A stretch of DNA of 64,000 nt from Lichenostomus cassidix. Its lineage: Eukaryota; Chordata; Aves; Passeriformes; Meliphagidae. The stretch is from the NCBI GenBank assembly GCA_008360975.2, contig CM039187.1:19125495-19189494 (forward strand). The letters are read 5' to 3'. Every line of letters begins with the position of its first letter. The stretch's first letter is position 1. Below the pieces are notes generated by a model. The model was given only the letters and a program-made list of their open reading frames with translations, did not search any database and had not been told where the DNA came from. Below, one piece after another: positions 42,781-57,700 of the stretch. Position numbers and translations under genes: made by a program.

Positions 42781-45700
42781 TGTGCGGCCGGGCGAGGTGT
42801 CCCACCTTTTCCTGGATCAGATAAACGCCCCGGCAGGTACGCGTGCTTTGTTTGTAGAGCGCTGTTTGCTCTGCCCTCATCTCGGGAAGGATGTTTGCTC
42901 TCGCTTCAGAGCGCTGGTCCGAGGCGGAGCGCGGTTCTGAGAGCCCCGCGGGACAGCCGGGGTGACAGCTCGCCTCGGGGAGAGGCAGGGACAGGGTGGA
43001 AATGGGCTGAGGGGCGAGAGCAGGACGGGGACACTGCCACGGACCTCTGAGGAAAATGGGTGCATAAAACACTGCCGATTTAAGCGCTCGCCCATTGGCA
43101 TAGGGCTAGTTTTTCTAAAGTGCAAGCTTGCAATATTACCCAAAAAGAATATCTAGAAAGTAAATACCAGTGCTTCATCAGTTTGTGATTTTACATTAGA
43201 GCGTTTTTTTTCCCATGGCTTTCAGTGTGAGAAGGTGGAAGTTTGTTCGAGAAGCTGAGATGTGATTTTGGAATGAGACTTTCCTGAAAACCAGCTCTGT
43301 TTCCTGCAAGCTGAGTGGGTTAGAGTGTGGTGTGATTAAACACTGGGTCTGTCTGGCTGACAGGACTTTCTGTGCTCTTGAGCAGCCTGGCTGGTAAACA
43401 CTTGCTGAGTTCCTTAACACAGTTTTCTCTAGATGAGGTGTGGTAAGCTTGCCAAGTGTTCTTAATAAAACAGATAAATAGTATTCATAGGTTTTTTTTA
43501 ATAAGTGGCAGGTAATTAGTTTCCTCTTTCCGTGCATTTGTGAGAACTTTAAAACTGGTTAGGATTGTGTTTATTTTTTAAAACAGAAAGGGATTTATTG
43601 GTGCTGCAGTTAATGACAGAAGGGTTAATCTAAGTACTTTCAAGGAACAGATATTCTTTGAACTAGTTTAGATCACAGTTTTGTTGCTCAACCTGTGCTT
43701 CTGCTGAGGCGAGATGGTTTTCAGCATAGCACTGTGTTTATTTTAAGGACTGGTTGACTTGCGGCATTATTCATTATTAAATTATTTTTGGTAATCTTCT
43801 AGGGAAAAAAAAAGTAAAGGTGTCATTGAATTTATTTGGTTTTGAGCTCTCCCTTTGAAAGTAATTTCTGATGCTTTTTAGGTCTTCTGAATGATTTCCT
43901 AAACAATAACCAATAGAAATCACAAATTCTTTTTGAGGGCTTGTAATTTTTTTTTTCATCTAAACTACTCAACTCTGAGGGATTAGAACTCTATTTTGGT
44001 TTAGTACTCTTGTTCGCATGGTGTCCAGTTTATTAACATCATGTGATAGGTTAAGAATGGTTGGTGTAGAAAGACAGTTACATTTTTTTGGAAGGCTGTC
44101 TCCTTGCTTAGATATTTTTATACTTTATCTTGTGTGGGAGATGGGAGTGGAAGCATTAATAGCATGAATGAAACATGACCAGGGTTTTGCAGTAGTATAC
44201 TGATTTTGAGATAAAGAACCTGAAGGAAATATTCCTTAAATACTGTGTTTTAATGAATTGCAGTTTTAAATATGAATGCAGTTAGAAAATTAAGTTTTTT
44301 GTAATCAAAGTGCTTTACTAAATTTTGAAAGCTCTGCTCACTTTTGGAGAAGCGGAAGGGAAATTCAGGATTTGGTGATCTCAAATTAAATTTTCACCAC
44401 TTTTAAGACTTGAGAGCTGTGGGTAGGAATGCACACCCTTATCCTTATCCTTATCCTGCCATTTCCTCAGTGTGCAGCTCCTTGTGCGCAGGCACTTGCC
44501 CTGCCTGGGGGAAGGTGTGCTGTGCATCCTGACACAGTTTACTTTCAGCTGCAGCTGTACAGGGTGCTGTCAGTGCTGAGCATGCTGCACTTACAGAAGT
44601 GCTGCTGTAGGCTTTTAATGCTGCCATAACATGGAATAGTATGCAATTCGTGTGCTGTAATAGGTATTTTTGTATTAACGTATATTAGCTGTTAAGGTTT
44701 TATATGTGTCCTTTATAATTGTGGACTTCTAAGCAAATACTATAAAAGGTAATTGTGAGAGGACTCTGCATGAAGCTCTAGGTCTATAAGTACTATTAGT
44801 TTTGGAGATAGAAGGTATAGATAGTGTCATTGAATCAACAGCTATGTCCTTTAAGTTAAAAATTAATTAGTCTTTAAAAATCGCATCTGCATTTCTCTGG
44901 AGGAAGAAGAGTATAAATACAATTATAAAACAAGACATGGGTATTTAAAATGAGTGTAAGTGAAGAGAAATTTCTGACTTAGCATGTAAAATCTCCCTTG
45001 TCAAAAGACAGTACTGGGCCATAACTTCAGACCACAGCAGGACAGTTTGTCAAGAACTGAAAACTTGTCTGGTGATTCTTTGACTTATTTTCATGGTTCA
45101 GAGCGCATCGTGTACTTGCTTATTGCCTGTATTCTGATATTTGCACCATTGTTGGACTGTTGTCCTTTTATTTGTGGAAGTGATAGCATCAATGGGGTAC
45201 TGGTGGCCTTATCACAATGTGTGCTGATCCTGCAGAAACAGGGCTGGGGGGCTTCTGCCTGGCCTTTGCTTTCACATCTTCTATTGCTAGACTTGTTGGA
45301 ATTGATGATGAAATAGACAAACCATAAAGCGTTCTGAAATATCCTGTGGTTTTTGTTGCAGGGGAATGTTCTAGGGAGTGGGTAGCATTTTAATTTTAGC
45401 GTTGCTTCAGTGTAATTGTCTGTGCTCTGAAGGCATGGAAATACATGAAAAACATTGAAAAGCAAACTAAACCCAGCCTGTATTGTGTAGCAAAATTCTT
45501 AATTTATTATGATTGAGAAAAGCATTTTTGCTTGATTTGTACCCCAATGAAGTATGTTAAAGCCCTCAGAATGTAAGGCTTATTTAAAATTAGTATATAA
45601 AATTAAGGACTTTGTATAGTATCTGAAAATTGTTAGTTAGAGAAACCCTGTGGAAAACATTTCACTGCATGTAAAATACTTATTTGCATATGAAGTTGTG

Positions 45701-48700
45701 TGCAGATGAGCAGCCTGATTCCTCTTTGAAGTTGTGTTTCCATTTTGAAGAGGTGAAATAAATGTCATGGAAGCAGGACGTGGTGTGCCTGAGCAATCTT
45801 GTGCATCTTGGAGGTGTAACAGTAAAAGTACTGCATGTACAGTAGTTCAGCCTGTGCCACCAGTACAGTTCTAGCCACTTCTTGGTGAGGCCTGCAATTC
45901 AGAGAGAAATGAAGAAGTTTTACTAGAAATAGCCTGCTTTGTCCAAAGGAGAGCATGAGGCTGAAATCCACAGTTTAATAGGCCATGGATGTGAGCTGTG
46001 AACACGTGTGTTATCACAGTGCTTGATAGATAGAATATCTGTAAGATACTGAGGACTACAAGCCTGAGAAATTACTTGCCAGGTGAGTCTTGCTTGCTGC
46101 CTCTTTTATTTCTTGTCATGCTTCTACCTTGTTCTGCCAGTAACAGATAATGTTGGTCCTTTTTTTTTTCCCTGAAAGATGTGCATTGTGGAGAGGGTAT
46201 TTGGGCAAAGGAGTAAAATTACATACTTTCTGAAAGAAACTGTCTTGATTTGAATTTATTTTGCTGAATCATCACATGAGATTTGGCAGTTCTAATCCTA
46301 TTTTTGTCTCTATCTTTTGCAAAGTGTTTTCCTGGTTTAAAGAAGAATATCAACATATGGTCTTATATCCTTTTCTTTAGCCTTTTGTATACTGACTTAA
46401 TCTGGCCTTAGTTGTTTTGTAGAATAAATAGTCTTTTTTAGGGTTACCATGCTAATTACTGCAGTTGTACAAAGAACTAAAGTTGCTTTCCACATTATGA
46501 GTGCCCTGTTGGGTAACAGGAAAGGAAGATGCATGTGCTGTACTGAAGGTAGTCTCAGCACTGCTGTAGTTGAATAGTTTCTAACATGTATAGATGTATG
46601 GAAACTGTATTAAGCCTCAAAGTGATGCACACTCCCAATTTTTCACTAGTTGTGTTACGTGGAAGAAGTCTGCTCCTGGCCAAGTCAGGCTTCAGCAGCT
46701 TCCTGCCCGTTTAGTGTCCTGCAGGGAACTAGGGTGGACCCATCAATGCCAGCAAAAAGGCAGAACTGCAGATGGGTTAGATATGATTTTAGCTTGCACA
46801 GGCACATCCCTGCAGCCCAGTGCTCTGAACAGGCAGCATGACCATACTGTGCTGCTTTGGAACAGATGTCCCCAGATGTGATAAGGGTTGTAGATGATAA
46901 GTAGTTGCACTTGAGGTGCAGATTGGGCCTCCACCACCTGGTCGGCAATTATAGAAAAAATTTTCTGCAGGTTTATCTCCCTTTAATCAGATTGTAACAG
47001 CTATATGGGTACGTAACTTGTGTTGATGCTGAGAGTTTTCAGTCTGCATTTATAAATATATCATTATGTATTCCATATAGTTGCTGAAATTACTGAGCTG
47101 ATATTAAGCTTAGTGCAGAAAAATATGCAAAGCTTACAGACGTTTTTTCATAAATTACAGTAAGTGAAACATTAATAAAATTGTGTTTTGTAGTCTTCTC
47201 TCATATGTGGAAGTACTGAACTATGTGAATTGTGGCACCATGACCAAGTTGTTAAATGTTTGTGTCTATGAATGTAATTAGGATCTCTGAGCTATATGCA
47301 GTACATTATCCCTTCGTATGAGCCAAAACCAGAAGAGCTTACTGAGATATACCAGAGTACAGATTGCAGCATCTTACTTGTTGACCTTCTTTGCCTTGTC
47401 ATTTGCTGTGTTCATCTTGACTTTATGTTCTCTTTCTCATAGTGACCTTTTTGCTGAAAGGTGTGTTATATGTAAGCCGGCCCAAAACCTAGCAGTCCTC
47501 ATAAAGAGGTGACAGTACAGTCTCCAAGATACTCTAGTGCTTTGTCATGCCTAAATATGTTTTCCCTTGTGTTGACACTGTTATTTGCTGTAGATATTGA
47601 TATTGTAGATATTGTAGTTTTGATATTATGAAGGCACTAATGAAAAAGAAAACAAACCAAACCAAAGACCCACTACCAAACCACCACAAATTTGAACTCT
47701 TTAATAGTCCTGTGTTCTTGCCACCAAATTACCCTACCACTAGGCTAAGAATGTGAGGATGAGATAGATCATGGCAGGGAAATTTATTTAAATGTGAAAG
47801 GTCATCTTTATAATTGACAATGAGCAAAACCTAACAAATCTAGGGAGAAGAAAATCTGCTTGAGTTTCTACTAGACACCACCCCCAAGTTTAAGCTGAAG
47901 TTACTTAAGTTGTTTTGCTTACTGCAGCACTCTTACCTTGGGAAGGCCACGGGAGCTCCTGATGGACGGCAAATGGCTGTGACCAAGGATTGCTGGGAGT
48001 GAGGTGTAGCCTGGGCTGGCTGAGGTGTTGTGTTCATTTATGTAGCAGTCCTGAACAGATTTATCCTGTGCTGTTCTGGGATGGTTGTGAGAAAGGAAGT
48101 AATAAATGCAGACTGAATTCTTTGCTTATGTTTGATCTAGCCCCTTTACTCTCCAGAGCAGGCTGATGGCATCTTGGAGTCATTGTGGGAAAAACTTGTA
48201 AGCCCTGAAGAAGGACTAAACACTATGCAGATAAGAGACAAGCAAAGACCAAATTTGTCATTGCAGATGTTGTAATTACTATTCAGTTCCATTAGTAAAT
48301 CAGAAAAATGTAGTAAGATTTTGCATATTGTGTTCCTAATCTGTTAGTTTTTGCCTCTTCTGTCACTTCTGGTATAGTTCCAAAAATGGGGAGGTCCCAG
48401 CTTAGTATGAAGCACGTCAGAAACAAGCAGCTAAGTAAAGCAGTGGTCAGTGCTTTCTTTATTCAGGCACTGTCAAAAATGAACTCACAGATACAAGGAT
48501 GTTGTCATGTTCTATTAGTGAAGGTTGGGCAGAGACATAGGTCAGCTCACGTGTAAGCTGTTTGGCATAAGTAGTGCTAAAGTGGGCACTTGACAAGTTA
48601 AGACCATTTTGAGAAAGAGCTGGAAATACCTTCTGCAGCTGTTAGAGGAAGAAACACAAGACATAATAGACATAACAGGCTAGGAAGAGATATGGAGCAG

Positions 48701-51700
48701 CTTGTCCCGTGCTGCCTTGGCAAGAAAGAGCTAGAGGCAGATTCCAAGTGCAGATTCTACTATCTGCTTCTGTGGCTGAGAGGGTTGGAGCTGTGATTTT
48801 GCTTTCTTTTTGTTTTATCTCCCAACTTCCTTTGTCAGCTGTGCTGCACTGGTGTAACCTTTCTGGTTGCTGGCAGAGAGGAGGAATGTCTGCTTTCTCT
48901 TGTTGTGTTGTTTACTTTTTCTTTGGACCTTCTTTGACGTTCCTTACCTGTCAGAAATGTTCTGAAGTATGTGCTTTGCAAAGGTGCAGATGTGTGAAAC
49001 TGATAAGTGTTTGGTGTCTGCTGCAGCACAGAATGAAATCAGTAAGATACTTTAAGTTGCTTGTTGGAAATTGCTCACATAAGAGGTTGGAATGACCCTT
49101 GTACATCTTGGTGAACAAAAAAAGATGAGCCTTTAATTGAGATGGTGAGTTAGTTTAAAGGGATTAAATTATTTTCTGAAGCATGTTTATTTAAATCCTT
49201 GAGTTTAACTTTTAAACATCTCATCTGAAGAATTTTTTTTTGCATTTGGCATGTACCTAATTATTTCTGCATTAACCTTTTGGTATAGACAACCACAGGA
49301 TAAATGGAGTTGAAGAACTTTCATGCATTTGTTAAAAGGGGAGATGCAGAACTGTATTCAGTACTTCTGTTGTCCACTACGAAATAGTTATGTTTAATTA
49401 ACCTTTTACTTTCATGTTCTGTGTCTGTGTTTTGGTTTTATAATAGTACTTCATTCTTTTGTACGTAAAAAATATCAGGACCTATACAATGATTTAGTTT
49501 CATGTGCATATGGTTATAAGTAGGGGGTTTTTCTGCCTTAAAAGTTACATTACTGTCCCTCCTATTCTGTTGAAGTTATAGGTGAAGAAGTTGTGTTGGG
49601 TGAGAGGCATTGTAAACAGCAAATCTGATACCTCATCCAGATGCATGCAGATAGAATGCAAGTTACTATTTCACATCACTTAATTTCCCCGAATTTGTGC
49701 AATATTTCAATACTGGTAGATTAATGACTTTATATACTTCTTTTGTTGTTTAGAAGTAATAAGGGCTTGAAAAAAATTACTGGCTCCTAGACAAGGAATA
49801 TATTTTCCTGGCTAACAGTAGCTGTGGAAAGTGAAGAGTGAATGTTCCCAGAAAGAATTTCGTGGCAGCCACCAGACTCCTTGCTGTTCTGTTTTTTTCA
49901 CTGTGAGAGTGTTGGAAATGCATCAAAATACAGTTCTGTCTGACTTTGGCTCTTGGCTACTGTAGGTATGCAACAGTTTAATTTTAGTGCTTCCTGTGAG
50001 GCATTGTGCTCTTCTGGGAATTTTGAACGCAATTTATACCCTTTGCTAAAATGAAAGGGAGCTGCTTTTTAGGAAAATACAGTGTATCTGTGGATGTGGG
50101 TAGATTGCCTGACTTCTTTGCTAAGATTTTGTTTAACAAGATGCTCATTTGGTGTTTCCGTTCTTTCAGTGGAGATAAGCAAAGTTTTGCATTTAACTGA
50201 TCTGTGTTTTCATGAAATTAGTAAAAGCTTATTTATTTTCAAGACTTATGCTTTTTTCCACTTTTGCTCACTGCATCTTCTACTTCTCTCTTATATCCTC
50301 CTCATCTGATACTTCACTGATAGGCTTTAAGAACCTGTATGATCAACTAGGCTTTTTCTTTGTAAGAAAGCAGGCTAAACATTTTACCCTTGAATCCCTG
50401 TCATGCAGAAGACAATAATGTTCAGCTGTCTTTGAATGTCACTGTTGCCTGTGATTGAATAATCCTGCCCTGCTAGTTAATATGAGTGAGAGCTTCTGAA
50501 CATTTTTATTCTGCTCAGCTTCTCATCTAACTCAATAACTTTATCTTTCAGTACCAAGATAAAGAGGAAGTTGTTTTATGGATGAATACCGTAGGACCCT
50601 ACCACAATCGCCAAGAAACATACAAATACTTCTCTCTCCCATTCTGTGTGGGATCAAAAAAAAGCATCAGCCATTACCATGAAACCCTAGGGGAAGCACT
50701 TCAAGGAGTTGAATTGGAGTTTAGTGGTCTTGACATCAAATTTAAAGGTAAGCAATTCAATTTAGTCACTTAAAAAAATACACAAACCCTTCAAACTTGA
50801 TCTTTAAATGAGAAGAACTAAAATTTCATTGCTGCTAGCAACTGAGTCTATTTTCTATTGTTGTTTGGTATACCCTGCAAGATTGTGTACAAAGTTGAAT
50901 TTTGCGCTTCTTCAGAAATGTTACTAAATGACCATATCTCTGATGGAGAATTCTTTGCCCACACTTCCTTCTGCAACACCACTAGAATATATGGCAGCCA
51001 TTCAGGATGCCATTCAGTCTTGTCAGATACAGTGAGGTTTTCTATGGTTCACATGTTCGAATAAAATCCCATTGATCTGGCTGCTCATAGGAAATTTGAA
51101 ATTTGGCTAAGCACACTTCCTTTTGTAATGAGCCACACTGTCATGCTTTTAAAATATTTCCTAAATATGCTACTGACGTTACTGGAGCTTTGTTACATAA
51201 GAGATATTACCTCTTTGACATTCCTGATGCAGAGGCAACACAAAACCTCTTTAACGTCACGCTCCTTGGATACACACCCAGCTATAACATAGACAAGAAT
51301 TCTCTAACATATGTAAAACCTTAGTTCTGGTAAAGCTGTAATGAAGTAGACATCAGGTTCCCCAGCCACTGAATGCTCTTCTAAGCTTGTTTCATTTAGC
51401 CATTTAACACAGTGGATTTAAGCTTGACCACCTAGTCCTGTCCTGTAACTAAACTACAGCTTCAGCTGGAGAAAGGAGCACTTGTCTTCATTGACTTCTT
51501 TTAGGGGGTGGTGAGAGGAACTGTACTGTGCAGTATGGCTGAGGGTGACATCATATTCCATATGTGATGTCACGCTTGTGTTTTGCAAGAATTGAATGAG
51601 ATTGTTTCTAATGATTCTGCTGGGGTTTTGAGTATGTGCCCTAGAGCAACTTGTAACATAGTTAATCCAGATTTTGTTGTACTATCTCTGTGATGTCTTC

Positions 51701-54700
51701 TGGTATTCTGGATGCTGGGAATAAGATATATAAAAATGGGTGAAGACAGGTTATTTTGTGGCATGCTGCTATCTGCAGCCTGGTGTCAGTGCAGTTGTTT
51801 CACTTCAAATGATGCGTCAAAGTCTTTTTGTTTTTTTAACAGGAGCAAGCCCCGCTGTTTATATCCTAAAGCATTATATGCAGAATGGCTCACTTCAGTT
51901 AATAAAACAAAGAAGTGTCAAATTCCAGCAGTCCTAAAGCCCATGGAGTATTTTGGAGCAGCTTACAGTCTACTACCAAATTTGTCTTGGTTAATGACTG
52001 CAAACAAAGGCTTCTGTATTCAGACTGTAAAATGGGAAGATCTCTAAAAAGAGAACTTGTAATTTGTGTGACTTGTATTTCATTGGTAGCTCTTGCTCCT
52101 TCCCTTTTGGCTGTGGTGTCCTTAGGCTGTGCTGGTACTGCTGTGAACCAGAGTCACCTAAAGCCAGCCTTGCTCCTGTAACACTTCTCCAAAACAGGCT
52201 TCTTGCTTTGGCACTGGCAAATGCTTTATTTAACAGCCACTGTCACTTTCTCTTATACCCATATTTTAATTCACAGCATATTTTCATTTGACCTGTGTGT
52301 TAAACAATCCTTTGAATAAAAAAATGTGGTATTAGAAAGGTGTTATCCTTTATTTGAATATAGTATGACATTTAAGTACCAAATATTTTGGAAAGAGTTC
52401 CTACTTAGCAACAAATCCAGAAAATAATGACTCTGGGATTTTTGGGTTGGCTTTTTTTTTTTTTTTCTTTTAATTAATGTCAAGACAACTTAAAAATCTG
52501 TTAAAATGAAAAAGTGCCAAGCATATAGGCATTTTGGGGGTGGGGGAAAACATAGTCCAAAAAGTATAGGATCCAGCTCAGTAGAGGCATAAGTGCAAAT
52601 TTGAATTTTTAAGTCTGTTTCAGCTGTGGTGCTAACTTCAATGGCTTCCCTCTCTTGAATGTACCAGCATGGGCCTTGAAAATATTGTCCATGCTCTGAA
52701 AGTCTTCTTGGTACATTTGTTGACATGAATGGTTTTGTTACTGTCTTTTTTTCTCAAAAAAAATAGCTTTGTTGACCAGATGTACTTGACATATTTTGAT
52801 ATCAGAGAAATTATGGTTTTTGTTAGAAATATTCTGCTTGCCTCTGCTTTTTCTGTGCAGGTGATTTGATTTTTCTTTTAAGCTTTATTTTGCATTTAGT
52901 GTACAGAAGAAAGTAAGCTGAATTTTGATACAGATTAGAGCTGTACTTAGGACATAAATTAATTTTATATACTAAAATGGGTCCTCAATTCTAGTGATGA
53001 CAAAAAGGGGAGAGGAGAAGCTGGAATTCTTTACTTTCACTGTTTCACTTTTTGTTGCATGAAAATAATTACTAAGATGTAGATGAGGGAGCTTGTCTTG
53101 AAATCTGTTGCTGTCTGAAGTTTTGTAAATATGAACCTTTTCGTCTTTCTTTACTTGAGAAGGAAGCATTAGGGAAGGAAACTGGGATACAAGAAAATGG
53201 CTGCTAACTGTATAACTTAGGAATTGTAGATGGGGAATAATAGGTTTCTGGCTCAAAGAGGTGGATTTATTTTATTTCCGAATGCAGCCTCTAGTGCATT
53301 CTTGGCATTATTCCTATTTTTGTCTTCTCTCCTTTTTCCCCCCATCTTTACTCTGATTGCTTTGTCTCTTCCTTAGAGGTAGTTTCATAAAAATTGCTGA
53401 GAACTTTAGGAAGTTTTAGTTTTTCTTACAAACACTATTTCTAGTCAGTGAGGCTAATTATACTAAAATAGAGAGATAATGTTGTCAACAGTTTTAGGTA
53501 TTTGTTGATAATTTCATACCTCTTGTTAGAGAGGTCTCATGATCTGTTCAGGTGAATCTGCCAGCAGCTTTTGTACCTTAATTTAGTGTGGGTGAAGTAG
53601 CAAAAGGATACTGTGAAACCTTTCCTTATCCAGTATGTGGGAAGCTTCTGCATGGGGAAGTGTAGATTTCTGAAAACAATCTTGTATTTCCTTTAATGTT
53701 TCCTTTTTAAGTGTCCTGTTTTATTACTTACTTGAGGATAGCCAAGGGGGCTTGGAGCCTTCAGCAATTTACATTCCTCCATTTGCTTGGTTTGCCTTCT
53801 CTTTGAGGCAGCTCAATAATAAATCTTCAACTGTGCTTTAATTTTTTGCAGATGATGTAATGCAGACTACTTACTGTGAAGTTGACTTGGACAAGGGAAG
53901 AAGAGATGCATTTGTGTATGCTATCAAAAATCATTATTGGTACCAGATGTATATTGATGACTTGCCAATATGGGGTGAGTGATACTATGCATTAATAACT
54001 GGATTACACCTACTCATGTCCTGTACTAATGGATTTCATGGAATCATTTAATGACTAAGCTTCATTAAAACAATTTCTCAAAAATATTAAACTTATATGC
54101 AAATCAAATTCACAAGATTATGAAACGAAGTAATAGAGGACACAGTCTTAAGCTGCACCAGGGAGGGTTAGGTTTAACATTAGGAGGAATTTCTTTGCAG
54201 AAATGGTGATTAGATATTGGAATGGGCTGCCCAGGGAGTCACCATCTCTGGAGGTGTTTAAGGAAAGACTGGATGTGGCACTCAGTGCCATGGTCTAGTT
54301 GACAAGGGGGTATTAGGTTATAGGTTGGACTCACTGATCTCAAAGTTCTTTTCCAACCTAATCAATTCTGTGTGAAGTAAGTTGAAGGATTATCACACTG
54401 AAAGATCAGTAGGATGGCTGTACTGGTGAATTACAAAAACAGTGAAATTTATTATGATATTATGATATTATTGTTATGATATTATTATTATGATATTATT
54501 ATAATATTTAGCTGTTTGTTTCTCAATCACTGATTTAATAACAATAAGTTCTTAAGTTTAAATTCATTCAAATGTTCAAGTGAGTGGTAATTAGATAGGT
54601 TACATATAAGGTCCATGTTATTGCGATCATGAATAATAAGTTTCTTAAAATTATTTCAGAATTTAAACTTTATTTTGCTACATTATTACTAATGCAAAAG

Positions 54701-57700
54701 CTGTTCGGTTTACTTTTATGGTAATTTAGTGTCTGTTAACAGTGTTGCTTGTGTAGTCTGCTTATATGGAGTTTTATTTTAGTTACTCCTTTACAGTTCT
54801 CAAAATTTCTCTTGCTGAGTATTATTAGTTTGGGTTTAGAAGTGCTTATGTCTTAAATAAAAATGTGTGTATCTTTATTGCCATTGTCTCCTAAGGTCTC
54901 TGTGTTTTGTTGCTCCCTCATAATCTGTGATCATATACCTAGTCAAGAGTGCTCTGCAGGTTGCACTTTGCACTGATAACAATCAACTAAACTCCTCAAG
55001 GCCTAATGTTGTAGATTTAAACTGAAAGAAAATGAAAAACAGCCATAGCATGTTTTGGTAAGATAAGGTCTTTGTTGCCTGTGTTCCATGAAAGAAGTAA
55101 ACCTGCCCAAACTAAACAAAATCCCACAACATCTGCAAAAATGTAGTATAAGTCATGTGAGAAAAGTTCTTTGATAGCTGGTATGAGTAATGCTATCCAT
55201 CGTTCTTTCATTTTGACAAAGGGTGCTTTTTTTTTAGCCCTTTCTTACAATTTTGATTGGTTTTAGAAAATATCTGTCTGATGAACATGGCAAAAATATT
55301 AACTCTTTATTTATTTGTTATTTATGTAGTAGTCAGGAAGGTCTGTTTTATTTTTGGTTTTGTTTTAATGTGTCTGGTTTTAAGAGATACCATTATAATG
55401 CCTGAAGAGGAGTACTTATGTATTGATTTTGTTCTTTTCAGCTGATTTGCCTATTGTCTGTAATGGCTCTGTAGCAGGGCTTGGTGTGGACCTCAATTAC
55501 TCTGTATGGCCTTTCCTGTAGTACTTGTGCAATTGCTGGTAGGCTTTTTAAAAGCATTCATAAGTGACAGTTGTTGATACAGTATTTTTTATGGCTTTGG
55601 CCTTTCAGCAAAGGACCAGTGAATGATTTTTCTAGACTAGTAGCAGATAAGTAGGCTTTGAATTGCCCAAGGATGATGAATGCTAAGCCGACTTTTTTGG
55701 AATCCAATGTGGCTAACAAGTCTTGGAGGCTTTCTTTTTTAGGATTGATTTTTCTGGTCATGTTTCATCATCTAAAATGCCAAAGAACAAACATACATAC
55801 TAAATCTTCTATATACTGACAAATTTTATGCTCTCAGCTAAAAAACTCGCTTTCCTGTGATTCCAGTGTTTTTAATGTTTCCCAGTAGTATGCTTTTTAT
55901 GCACAAGAAGTCAGCTAACAAACATAGAGAATCTAGGTATCATCTTTTAAAGTACTAAGAAGCAAGTTTTAATAGTTTGGAACCAGAATCTCAAGCCGTG
56001 CTACATAATAGGTGACTGCAGCATCATAAGTACTGGTAATATTATGCAAGGATGTAATCTGACATCAAGTGTGAAAGCAAGCAGTGCTGACAATTTTGGT
56101 CTGTCACCTGAGTGTTAGATAAAACTAGCAGGACTTCAGAGTGGTCAATATTAACCTGACTTTTTTTTGAAAAATTAATCTGTTCTTGTGGGGGGCTGAG
56201 AAAGGATGATAAAAAGATGCACCTGAACCAATCAGAAGTATTTATCTGCAAGTCTGAACGAGTCTTTTGGACCTTTGTGTTCCCTGTACAGTGGAGAAAA
56301 CTGTGAATATAGCTTATCTGCAACAATTTTGGTTTTCCTTGGGTCTCTTCAACAACAGAAATGTTTCAGGCTCTGAGTGCTGCTTGAAACTTAAAGCGCT
56401 GAGACTTGCTGTTCACTGAATAGTTTTTATTTTAAGTATTTCTGTTATGAATATGGCATGAATGATACTGTACACATGGCTCTGCCACCTTGCTGGTGTC
56501 TTTGAGTGTGTTGCATAGACTTGTCTAGTACCATGTAATGTGGTGGCAGGTAGGGAGACCTGCTTGATTGTCATTTCATAGCTGTAACTATTTCTAAATA
56601 GTTAATAAATTTCAGTAATTATAATGAAGAAAACCACTAGAACTGTTTAAAATATGTGGGTGTAAGAATTTAAGTAGTTATGATGGCATCTCTGAAATAC
56701 TCTGAATACTGAGAAGCGGTTTTTGTTTTTATGAAAATAGTGTCCAGAACTGGTTGCCATCAGTTTGCATTAAAAATAGCTTGTGCTGAAATGACTTTTT
56801 TTGTTACTGTGTGAAGGGCGTAATGTTGATCCACTTCATTTGGATTACCTATGTTGAGAACCTTACTAGCCAGCATGTACTGTATGTACTGTGTCACCCA
56901 ATATCTTATTTTTCTCATTGTTGATTCACATCTTGTAGCTGGATTAAGCCAAAATTTTGTTCCCTGAATGTAGATGGCTAGAGTTCTTTCTTAGTGCTAC
57001 CGAAAGAAAGTTATCTCTGAAGAATTTAAAAGAAAAGTGTTCAGATGGTGCTAATGTTTGCTGGGAATTCTAGGCGAGTTGTCTTTAAATCTGTTCTTAA
57101 AGCAGACTATTCACTGCTCTGGGCTCATATGGATGAATTCATGGCACTTCTCCTATCTGCTGGCAAACTTTATTGAAGTTCATCCGTTATGTTCTTTATG
57201 GTTTTGCACCTTGATAAGGCTTACTGATATCAGACATATGCACAAACATTCAGTCTTGAAATTCACCATAGAAGTCCTCAAAATACCCTGTAATGAGTAC
57301 TATATTTTCAGTAAAGATTAGGTGTAAATTAACCTTCCTTTACTGCTGGTAACTGAAGGTAATGAAGTAACTGAAGGTAATCAAACTGCTGCTTGAGGGC
57401 TCTGGAAGGTTTACACTATTTTCTAACCTGAAAAAGGCAATCAGATGGTTTTAAGTGCATTCAGAGAAAATGATTCCATTTTATATTTTTCCTGAGTTAC
57501 TGTCCCACAGTGGAGAGAGCAACTAGGCTTGATTGCTTCAGGACATTCCCTAAGTACGTGAAGTGCTGTGTTGGTTCATTCCTTCAGTGAGTGATTGATC
57601 AGAATGCCCTTTAAGTAGTTTAGAGGTCTGTATTGTCATGGTTCTGGATACTACCATGGGAGCAGATGGCAAGCCAGGTGCCAGGCTGTATGGTGGAGGC

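Noticed and set aside
42221..43072. 283-codon minus-strand open frame (and several overlapping frames) across the TM9SF3 CpG island
   Set aside because: GC-rich sequence lacks stop codons by composition. The translation is low-complexity Pro/Ala/Arg/Gly in several frames, covers exon 1 antisense and has no domain or splice evidence.
54038..54066. Short CR1-tail-like sequence (TCATGGAATCATTTAATG) just before the forward CR1
   Set aside because: Only about 15 bases match the reversed tail and the expected following sequence is absent; too little to call.
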